Both the position numbers and the translations under genes were made by a program. From CAYQAE01 sp964415445 [NCBI: uncultured archaeon] (GTDB lineage: Archaea; CAYQAE01), in the NCBI GenBank assembly GCA_964415445.1, contig CAYQAE010000104.1, positions 1 through 5,393 on the forward strand: a stretch of 5,393 nucleotides of DNA. The letters are read 5' to 3'. The notes under the pieces were generated by a model. That model was given only the letters and a program-made list of their open reading frames with translations. It searched no databases and was not told the origin of the DNA. Shown piece by piece: positions 1 through 5,393 of the stretch; positions within the stretch are counted from its first letter, which is position 1, and every line of letters starts with the position of its first letter.

Positions 1-1
1 A

Positions 2-2191
2 GGAGATGAAGATGACAATATTGAATATAGCGATGAAATAAAAGAAAACCTTGAAAAGTTATTAAAAGACAATTCTATTTCATATTTAGAAGTAACTGCA
101 ATAAAAAATACACAAATTGAAAGTGCTGAAAATGCAGGAGATTCTATTGGGGATATATTTGTAGTATTTGGTAGTTTTTCTATAATTGCAGGAATAATGC
201 TTATTATAAATATATTTGTAATGCTAGCTGAGGAGCGTAAGCCTGAAATTGGAATGTCCCGAGCAGTGGGGATGAAAAGAAAGCATGTTACATTAATGTT
301 TTTATTTGAAGGTGTAGTATTTGCAGCTATTGCGTCTTTTTTAGGATTATTTGCTGGAATGGGAGTAGCTTATGTAATGATATGGGCTATGGGAGTAATT
401 TTTGCAAGTGAAGTAGCCACAGGTGGTTATGATACTTCATTCATTGATATTTTTCACTATGAAACTACAAGTTTAATTGCAGCATACTGTATAGGTTTTC
501 TTCTTACAGTAGCTACAGTTGTTATAGCTTCATACCGTGCCTCTAGTATCAATATTGTTAGATCAATACGTGAAATTCCTGAGCCTATAAAAGAAAAAGG
601 AGATCTCAAATTTAATATATTGGCCACATTTACTATGATAATAGGACTTTTAATGGGAATTAATGGAGTATTATCAGAAAATAACGATTATTTCGTTATT
701 GGATTTAGTCTATCTTCTTTGGGCTTAGGTCAAGTGCTTGTATGGGTTGGAGCTCCTAAAAGATGGTCATATTCACTTACATGTCTTTTTACACTCTTTT
801 TAGGATTAATCCCATATGAATTTTATCCAACAGATGAATTTAATGAAATATATATAATTGTAGGAAGTTGTATTTTAGTATTTGCTGGAGTAATTCTGAC
901 TGTTGTAAATAATGACCTTATTTTGAAATTTATACAACGGATTTTTAAGAGATTTAAAAAAATGCGAGCAATTCTTATGACTTCAATATCATATCCAATG
1001 GAGAAAAAATTCAGAACTGGTATGACCATAGCTATTTTTGCTTTAGTTATATATACTATCACCTTAATTGCTATGATTACTGAATTTCAAGTCTCAAGTG
1101 TAGAGACCATGCAAAAAACAGAAGCAGGAGGATATGATGTAGGACTTGAATTAAAAGCACCTTTTTCTGGTAATTTCACACAGTATTTAGAGACCAATCC
1201 TAATTTAAGTCAATATGAATTTTATGATATCACACCTATGACATTTACTTATGCTAAAGTTTACATACAAGATCAAGATTTATTAGAAGATGAAGGATAC
1301 ACATACTTTGTTAGGGGAATTGAGGAGAGCTTTTATGAAAATAGTGGATTTGAGCTATATAGATATTCAGATAAATTCGATTCAGAAGAAGAAGTATGGG
1401 GTGCACTATTTGAAAATTCATCATTAGCTATAGTAGATCAAGCAATGTATTTTGCAGCAGCAGAAAGTAATTTTGGGCCCCAAGATGATGGGAGATTTGG
1501 TACACCTCCTGCAAAAGAAGATGATTTAATTTACATTCAAAATATGCAAAATTTATCAAAATCAATGAATATAACAATAATTGGAGTGCTTATGAGTTCA
1601 TCGCTAAATGGAATATATATGCAAAAAGAGACAGTTGAGACTAATTTAGGAGGATATGAAAATTTCTATTTTATGAAAACTGAAAAAGATAGCGGGGATG
1701 CAACAGGAGAATTAGAATATCAATTGATAGATTATAGCGCAGAAGGTACAGATGTTGTAGCATTAATTGAAGAATTTTTAAGAGTTCAAGACAACATTAT
1801 GCTCTTATTTCAAACTTTTTTAGGTATGGGTTTAATTGTAGGAGTTGCAGGATTAGGTATTGTTATGATGAGATCAATTTCTGAGAGAAAACAACAAATT
1901 GGTATGATGCGAGCTATTGGATTCAAAAAAAGAGGTATTTTGAAAAATTTCATCATAGAAACTTCTTTCATTGCTATATTGGGTATTTTAATTGGTGTAT
2001 TGATAGGAGTTGGAACTGGATTTATGGTCTGGAAATTAGGATTTGAAGATGCAGGATATCCTTTTGCACTTCCAGCGCTAAGAATATTGGGAATATGTGT
2101 TATAGCATATATTACAACATTGATATTTACCTATTTGCCAGCAAGAACTGCAACAAAAATTTCACCTGCTGAAGCACTAAGATATGAATAA
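2..2191 (+). CDS. ABC transporter permease with two FtsX modules, 5'-partial
   Basis: Membrane subunit of an ABC transporter of the FtsX/MacB/LolC superfamily; the ATPase is not in the window. The frame is open to the left edge, so the ATG at 197 is internal and 729 residues are visible. Numbering from base 2: the end of an extracytoplasmic domain (1-50); a first FtsX module with membrane spans near 52-75, 97-130 (one long or two short) and 157-180 and the family signature EERKPEIGMSRAVGM at 77-91; four further hydrophobic stretches (about 204-223, 230-250, 255-273, 282-302); a span at 341-361; an acidic extracytoplasmic domain (about 362-595); and a second FtsX module with spans near 599-624, 650-678 and 693-713 and signature SERKQQIGMMRAIGF at 627-641. 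It ends in the typical ISPAEALRYE tail. The missing N-terminus should carry one more span and the rest of the first outer domain. Substrate unknown. The family call is firm; export versus mechanotransmission is open. Confidence 0.93.
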   Translation, partial: GDEDDNIEYSDEIKENLEKLLKDNSISYLEVTAIKNTQIESAENAGDSIGDIFVVFGSFSIIAGIMLIINIFVMLAEERKPEIGMSRAVGMKRKHVTLMFLFEGVVFAAIASFLGLFAGMGVAYVMIWAMGVIFASEVATGGYDTSFIDIFHYETTSLIAAYCIGFLLTVATVVIASYRASSINIVRSIREIPEPIKEKGDLKFNILATFTMIIGLLMGINGVLSENNDYFVIGFSLSSLGLGQVLVWVGAPKRWSYSLTCLFTLFLGLIPYEFYPTDEFNEIYIIVGSCILVFAGVILTVVNNDLILKFIQRIFKRFKKMRAILMTSISYPMEKKFRTGMTIAIFALVIYTITLIAMITEFQVSSVETMQKTEAGGYDVGLELKAPFSGNFTQYLETNPNLSQYEFYDITPMTFTYAKVYIQDQDLLEDEGYTYFVRGIEESFYENSGFELYRYSDKFDSEEEVWGALFENSSLAIVDQAMYFAAAESNFGPQDDGRFGTPPAKEDDLIYIQNMQNLSKSMNITIIGVLMSSSLNGIYMQKETVETNLGGYENFYFMKTEKDSGDATGELEYQLIDYSAEGTDVVALIEEFLRVQDNIMLLFQTFLGMGLIVGVAGLGIVMMRSISERKQQIGMMRAIGFKKRGILKNFIIETSFIAILGILIGVLIGVGTGFMVWKLGFEDAGYPFALPALRILGICVIAYITTLIFTYLPARTATKISPAEALRYE

Positions 2192-2220
2192 AAAGATTTA
2201 TTTCAAAATTCTAAACTACA

Positions 2221-2230
2221 AATTATATTT
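2221..2230 (+). promoter_or_regulatory. TATA-box-like element ahead of the histidine kinase
   Basis: The sequence AATTATATTT is centred about 30 bases before the GTG start of the kinase. An archaeal TATA box usually sits about 25-27 bases before the transcription start, which would place that start at roughly 2250-2254 and give an almost leaderless mRNA. There is no good Shine-Dalgarno match in front of the GTG, which agrees with this. TATA-like strings are common in AT-rich DNA, so position is the main support. Confidence 0.45.
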
Positions 2231-2234
2231 TTTT
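2228..2234 (+). terminator. T-run, possible archaeal terminator of the permease gene
   Basis: Seven consecutive T residues lie 37 bases after the permease stop codon, with no stem-loop in front. Archaeal transcription can end at oligo-T tracts without a hairpin, so this is a plausible end for the permease transcript. The tract overlaps the proposed TATA element of the next gene, which makes the assignment tentative. Confidence 0.3.
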
Positions 2235-2255
2235 CTAATAATAACCATAAATTAG

Positions 2256-3785
2256 GTGAAAAATATTAATCAAAATCCTCCAAATAAATTAAGTGGGCTT
2301 ATAAAAAATAAATATGGTGACTTTCAAAAATTACAAGATGCTCTTGCGCAATCTGAAATTAAATATAAAACTACAATAAATGCTTTAGATGAAGCAATTT
2401 ATGTAATTGATTCTGATTTTAAAATAGTCCTTTTGAATAAAAAAATGGAAAAACTATGCAAAGAATTTGAAATTCCAAAAGATATAATAGGAAAAAATTT
2501 TGAAGTAATATCGATATTTGAAAAAAATACAAAAGAAGAATACAAAACTATATTTGAGACAGGCAATATCAAATCAAAAGAAGAACATATTAGAAAAGAT
2601 GAAAAAGAATTTGTTTTTGAGACTAAAAAAATCCCTATTTTAGAAAATAATGAAGTCAAACAAATAATTACTCTTATCAGAGATGTTACAGAGCGTAAAA
2701 AAATAGAAATAGCTCTTAATGAAAGTCAAAAATTATATTCATCAATTGTAGAAGAAAATAATGATGGAATTATTATAACTCAAAATAATTATCTAAAATT
2801 TGTAAATTCCAAATTTTTAGAAATTACTGGTTTTTCTAAAGAAAATGTGATAAATAAATCTTTTTTTGAATTTGTTGATTCAAAATATAAAAAATTAGTA
2901 GAAAAAAATTATAATAAAAGACTGGTTGGCAAAAAAGCTGCAGAAAAATACGAAATAGAACTTGTCTCAAAAAAAGGTAAAATACCAGTTGAGATAAATT
3001 CTAGCTTAATTCAGTATAAAAACAAAATAGCTATTATGGCCACCCTAAGAGATGTAAGTCACCGTAGAGAGTTAGAAGAGAAATTAAAAAAATCTGTATA
3101 TGAATTAAAACGTCTAGATCAGATGAAAAGCGATTTTCTATCAATGGTAGCTCATGAATTTAGAACACCTCTTACAATTATTAATTCATATACCCAGGTT
3201 ATTAAAAAAGAATGTGAAAAAAATAAAGAACACAAAAGATATTTAGAGAACATACTACGAGAGATGGATCATTTAAATAATATCATTAATAAGTTAATAC
3301 AAGTTTCAAAAATTGAATCTGGAAAGATGATTCTACATAAAACTAAATTTAATGTAGGAGATTTAGTTAAAGAAGTTTATACATCGATATTTTCTGTATG
3401 CAAAAAAAATCACAACGTCAAACTAAACATCAAAGATGTTAAAATAGAAGCAGATAAGATTTTAATAAAAACTTTAATCTCAAATTTAGTATCAAATGCA
3501 CATAAATATACTCCCAAGGGAGGTAAAATTGAAATTAATTTAGATCAAAATTCTAAATTTATTCAATTTAAAATTACAGATGAAGGCGTTGGAATTAAGA
3601 AGGAAGATCAAGAAAAATTATTCAAATTGTTTTCTATAATGGATACAGGTCTAAAGCGAGATAGTGATAGATTAGGAATTGGTTTATTTACTTGTAAAAA
3701 AATTGTAGAATTACATAAGGGCAAAATTTGGTGTGAGAGTGAAAAGGATAAAGGAAGTTCTTTCTACTTTAGAATACCAAAATAG
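2256..3785 (+). CDS. Soluble PAS-PAS sensor histidine kinase
   Basis: Cytoplasmic two-component sensor kinase of 509 residues; no hydrophobic span or signal peptide is seen. Domains in order: short N-terminal helical region (about 15-35), PAS 1 (about 36-147, ending in the usual IRDVTERK junction), PAS 2 (about 155-272, ending LRDVSHRRELEEKL), a charged linker helix, HisKA (about 287-352) and HATPase_c (about 400-509). The H-box is SMVAHEFRTPL with phospho-acceptor His300. The N-box has Asn410 and Asn414 followed by HKYTPKGG, the G1 box is TDEGVGI (Asp442, Gly444, Gly446), the F-box is at 456-459 (FKLF) and the G2 box is GIGL at 474-477, so all catalytic parts are intact. No receiver domain is fused and none is encoded nearby. 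The GTG start directly follows an in-frame TAG (2253-2255), and the first internal ATG falls within PAS 1, so GTG is the best start. The PAS ligand is unknown. It is probably co-transcribed with the next gene. Confidence 0.93.
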   Translation: MKNINQNPPNKLSGLIKNKYGDFQKLQDALAQSEIKYKTTINALDEAIYVIDSDFKIVLLNKKMEKLCKEFEIPKDIIGKNFEVISIFEKNTKEEYKTIFETGNIKSKEEHIRKDEKEFVFETKKIPILENNEVKQIITLIRDVTERKKIEIALNESQKLYSSIVEENNDGIIITQNNYLKFVNSKFLEITGFSKENVINKSFFEFVDSKYKKLVEKNYNKRLVGKKAAEKYEIELVSKKGKIPVEINSSLIQYKNKIAIMATLRDVSHRRELEEKLKKSVYELKRLDQMKSDFLSMVAHEFRTPLTIINSYTQVIKKECEKNKEHKRYLENILREMDHLNNIINKLIQVSKIESGKMILHKTKFNVGDLVKEVYTSIFSVCKKNHNVKLNIKDVKIEADKILIKTLISNLVSNAHKYTPKGGKIEINLDQNSKFIQFKITDEGVGIKKEDQEKLFKLFSIMDTGLKRDSDRLGIGLFTCKKIVELHKGKIWCESEKDKGSSFYFRIPK

Positions 3786-3800
3786 TATTTGAAATTGCAT

Positions 3801-3806
3801 AGAGGT
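3801..3806 (+). promoter_or_regulatory. Ribosome binding site of the cysteine-rich protein gene
   Basis: AGAGGT lies seven bases before the ATG at 3814 and matches the core of the archaeal anti-Shine-Dalgarno sequence. It supports this start. It also contrasts with the kinase and methyltransferase starts, which lack a well-spaced site: that fits an internal operon gene that needs its own ribosome site. Confidence 0.65.
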
Positions 3807-3813
3807 AAAATTT

Positions 3814-4356
3814 ATGAAAATTTTTGATCTTATAAATAACGCATTAGAGAGAATGTGGTCAGATAATTATGAGGAAGTATTAACAAAACTTTTGAATAAA
3901 AAATATACTAAAATAAACTCAAAATATCAATATGATGATTTAATTGAATCTTTAGCTATATTTTGGGGCGATGATGTTGAGAAAATGTTTACTAGATTAG
4001 GTGAAATTGTGGGAGAGGGAATGATACCATATGTTTCTAAAAATTTAGAAGGCACAAAAAGTGATAAATTTCATATTATAGTTGGAAATACTATAGATTA
4101 TCTTGAAGAAGCTATAGCTGCAAAAATTAACGTCCTAGATAGCTATAAGAAATATATAAGAATAAATATCGAAAATTGTTTATGTTTAGATGGATACTAC
4201 GAAGAAGAATTATGCCCTACTGATTTAATTATTGAAGGAATATTTAGAGGGATTCTAAAGAAAGAATTAGATCTAAAAAAATCTGAAATATGTTATTTTT
4301 GCACAAATACAGAAGAAGAACAGTTTTGTGAGTTTGAAATTTATTCTGAGAGATAA
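3814..4356 (+). CDS. Cysteine-rich small protein, V4R/methanogen-output-domain-like, putative signalling partner
   Basis: A 180-residue soluble protein with no membrane segment. What is seen: an acidic, helix-rich first half; a helix with LGEIVGEG (62-69); then a C-terminal section with six cysteines: NCLC (Cys122, Cys124), LCP (Cys134), CYFC (Cys160, Cys163) and FCEFEIY (Cys172). The order of helix, strand, Cys-Pro, helix (IIEGIFRGIL), strand, cysteines and a final C-x-F-x-I strand resembles V4R (hydrocarbon-binding/Bet3-like) domains and the cysteine-bearing 'MetOD1' domain described from signalling proteins of methanogens. I recall these families by pattern and have not aligned them. The cysteines could bind a metal or act as a redox or thiol sensor. 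The gene starts 28 bases after the kinase stop with a good ribosome site, so the two are probably one operon and may work in one pathway. It could instead be an unrelated ligand-binding protein. Confidence 0.8.
   Translation: MKIFDLINNALERMWSDNYEEVLTKLLNKKYTKINSKYQYDDLIESLAIFWGDDVEKMFTRLGEIVGEGMIPYVSKNLEGTKSDKFHIIVGNTIDYLEEAIAAKINVLDSYKKYIRINIENCLCLDGYYEEELCPTDLIIEGIFRGILKKELDLKKSEICYFCTNTEEEQFCEFEIYSER
4275..4281 (-). terminator. T-run on the minus strand, possible terminator of the methyltransferase gene
   Basis: The plus strand has seven consecutive A residues here, which gives seven U residues in a transcript leaving the methyltransferase gene, about 80 bases past its stop codon. It lies inside the opposing cysteine-rich protein gene, since there is no intergenic room for a terminator. 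Such runs are common in this AT-rich DNA, so this is only a candidate. Confidence 0.2.
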
Positions 4357-4359
4357 ACC

Positions 4360-5298
4360 TTATATTTTTGGAAATAAACGAGAAAATAACTCATCAGGTA
4401 TTTCATATATCGGTTTTGTCATATAAACATCATTTTTTTCATCTTCAACAAATTTAAAGTCTATGAGATTAAATTGAGAAACAATTTCATCTAAATAATC
4501 AATAAAGTTATTTTTATTTTCAACATTGCCCAAACAAGAATCTATTATTAAATGATTTTCTAATCGATCTTCATAGGAGGCCATAGGGTAGTTTAAAAAA
4601 ACTCTAAAATCATATCCAATTAAAGATTTTAAGAAATAACCGAGACTACATTCTACACTTTTTTCTTGATCTAAAGCATTTACAATCATTTTATCACCTC
4701 TATAACCGCCAAAATAGATACTACCATTTGGTTTTATGACTCTAAATAATTCAGAGATCGTTTCTAATTTTTCAATTACATATTCAATAACATGAACACT
4801 TGTGCAGATATCAAAATAATTTGGTTCAAATGGAATTCTTCCTTCTTCTATTATTTTTGTATATTTACTTTCAAATTTAGAATCTAATTCAACACCCCAA
4901 GCTTTTATGTCTTTTTCTCGTAAATCAGACACAAAATTGCCTTCTCCACATCCAAAATCAAGAAAAACTTTTTCATACTCTTTGGCAATGTAAATTATTG
5001 GCTCAAGCTGAAATGACGATCCAACATTATCATAATTAAAATAATATAGATAATCATCTAAAGATCTATATCTTTTCAAATCATTTTTAGAAGATAAATA
5101 TTTTTCATATGTTTGTATTTTTTGATCTAAAGTAATTTTAGATTTTTCTATAAAACCCTCTGGCAATGAACCCAATATTGCATCAGGAATATCAGATAAA
5201 GAACTTATAACAACAATATCATCTTTTTCAGATAAAGGTTTTACCAAATTATTGTCACTTTCGCACAAAGGTTCAAAATCAATCTCTCCACTATCCAT
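4360..5298 (-). CDS. Class I SAM-dependent methyltransferase
   Basis: Transfers a methyl group from S-adenosylmethionine to an unknown acceptor; cytoplasmic, 312 residues. The Rossmann core covers about 105-200: motif I LDFGCGEGNF (113-122) binds SAM, GVELD (135-139) supplies the acidic residue expected to hold the ribose hydroxyls, FDICTSVHVIEYV (162-174) is motif II with its following helix, and VIKPNGSIYFGG (187-198) is the usual motif III region. This is the Methyltransf_11/23 pattern. About 100 residues precede the core (acidic, with many Asp/Glu/Ser, then a Tyr-rich helical part near 77-90) and about 110 follow it; I recognise neither. The ATG is the first possible start, since an in-frame stop lies two codons upstream (5305-5307). 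The gene has its own promoter and converges on the kinase operon. Small molecules, proteins and glycans are all possible acceptors. Confidence 0.88.
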   Translation of the reverse strand: MDSGEIDFEPLCESDNNLVKPLSEKDDIVVISSLSDIPDAILGSLPEGFIEKSKITLDQKIQTYEKYLSSKNDLKRYRSLDDYLYYFNYDNVGSSFQLEPIIYIAKEYEKVFLDFGCGEGNFVSDLREKDIKAWGVELDSKFESKYTKIIEEGRIPFEPNYFDICTSVHVIEYVIEKLETISELFRVIKPNGSIYFGGYRGDKMIVNALDQEKSVECSLGYFLKSLIGYDFRVFLNYPMASYEDRLENHLIIDSCLGNVENKNNFIDYLDEIVSQFNLIDFKFVEDEKNDVYMTKPIYEIPDELFSRLFPKI

Positions 5299-5303
5299 AT
5301 AAT

Positions 5304-5328
5304 TTTATATTCTTACCTCAAATATAAA
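5304..5328. repeat. Inverted repeat with 8-bp arms spanning the methyltransferase promoter
   Basis: TTTATATT at 5304-5311 is the exact reverse complement of AATATAAA at 5321-5328, with nine bases (CTTACCTCA) between. The right arm is the minus-strand TATA element. The left arm would be a TATA element for rightward transcription starting near 5333. It may be a regulator site, a pair of overlapping divergent promoters, or a chance result of AT-rich DNA. Confidence 0.5.
5321..5328 (-). promoter_or_regulatory. TATA-box-like element of the methyltransferase gene
   Basis: On the minus strand this reads TTTATATT, centred about 26-27 bases before the A of the methyltransferase ATG. That is the spacing expected between an archaeal TATA box and a transcription start, so the mRNA is probably leaderless. 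It is a close match to the usual archaeal TATA consensus. Confidence 0.5.
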
Positions 5329-5393
5329 TCTTTGTATCTATTGGCTCTGTAGATAAACAAGTTTTCTTATAGAAATTTATTTAAATATTTTCG
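5329..5393. other. Non-coding right end, upstream of a possible divergent gene
   Basis: These 65 bases carry no start codon followed by an open frame on the plus strand and no coding signal on the minus strand. They include a perfect 10-bp palindrome, TATTTAAATA, at 5378-5387 in very AT-rich DNA, which could be a second TATA-like or operator site. The next gene lies beyond the window. Confidence 0.4.

Noticed and set aside
823-1062. 79-residue open frame on the minus strand
   Set aside because: It lies wholly inside the permease gene, opposite a clear membrane-protein frame, and its translation resembles no family I know.
2192-2255. Possible small gene or RNA between permease and kinase
   Set aside because: The gap is only 64 bases, has no start codon with an open frame and no stable stem, and is better explained by a T-run and a promoter.
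2399-2659. 86-residue open frame on the minus strand
   Set aside because: It is antisense to the PAS 1 part of the kinase; its Ser/Phe-rich translation is what the complement of Lys/Glu/Asn-rich coding gives.
4364-4368. T-run on the plus strand just after the cysteine-rich protein gene
   Set aside because: Five T residues are too few in this AT-rich DNA to call a terminator.
5315-5320. Shine-Dalgarno-like TGAGGT on the minus strand ahead of the methyltransferase
   Set aside because: It is 16 bases from the ATG, too far for normal use, and would lie upstream of the RNA start set by the TATA-like element; no alternative start closer to it exists in frame.
1-5393. CRISPR array, insertion sequence, tRNA or rRNA
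   Set aside because: No spaced direct repeats, transposase-like protein, terminal repeats or cloverleaf-type sequence were seen on reading the window.

Overview
The window is AT-rich (about 30% G+C by eye) and reads most naturally as a low-GC euryarchaeon, probably a methanogen such as a member of the Methanobacteriales. The clues are TATA-box-like octamers about 26-30 bases ahead of two start codons with no well-placed Shine-Dalgarno site, a small cysteine-rich protein of a type I associate with methanogen signalling, and an archaeal-style double-FtsX permease. This assignment is an inference; no rRNA or tRNA is present to fix it.

Layout. Bases 2-2191 (+) are the 3' part of a large ABC-transporter permease with two FtsX modules. 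Its frame is open to the left edge, so the true start lies outside the window. After a 64-base gap holding a T-run and a TATA-like element, a soluble PAS-PAS histidine kinase runs from a GTG at 2256 to 3785 (+). It is followed after 28 bases by a 180-residue cysteine-rich protein (3814-4356, +), probably in the same transcript. A class I SAM-dependent methyltransferase (4360-5298, -) faces these genes tail to tail, with only three bases between the stop codons. The last 95 bases are non-coding and hold the methyltransferase promoter, where an 8-bp inverted repeat places a TATA-like octamer on each strand.

How the genes fit together. The kinase has all the catalytic boxes of a HisKA/HATPase_c protein but no membrane segment and no receiver domain, so it should sense a cytoplasmic signal. 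No response regulator is encoded here. The small protein behind it has a C-terminal cysteine pattern and helix/strand order like V4R-type ligand-binding domains or the 'methanogen output domain' of archaeal signalling proteins. It is the best candidate in the window for a partner of the kinase. The permease is likely part of an ABC exporter or lipoprotein/envelope-type transporter whose ATPase gene would be expected upstream of the window. The methyltransferase has an unassigned N-terminal region of about 100 residues; its substrate cannot be told from sequence. Nothing mobile, no CRISPR array and no RNA gene was seen. The most interesting items are the kinase/cysteine-protein pair and the symmetrical promoter at the right end.
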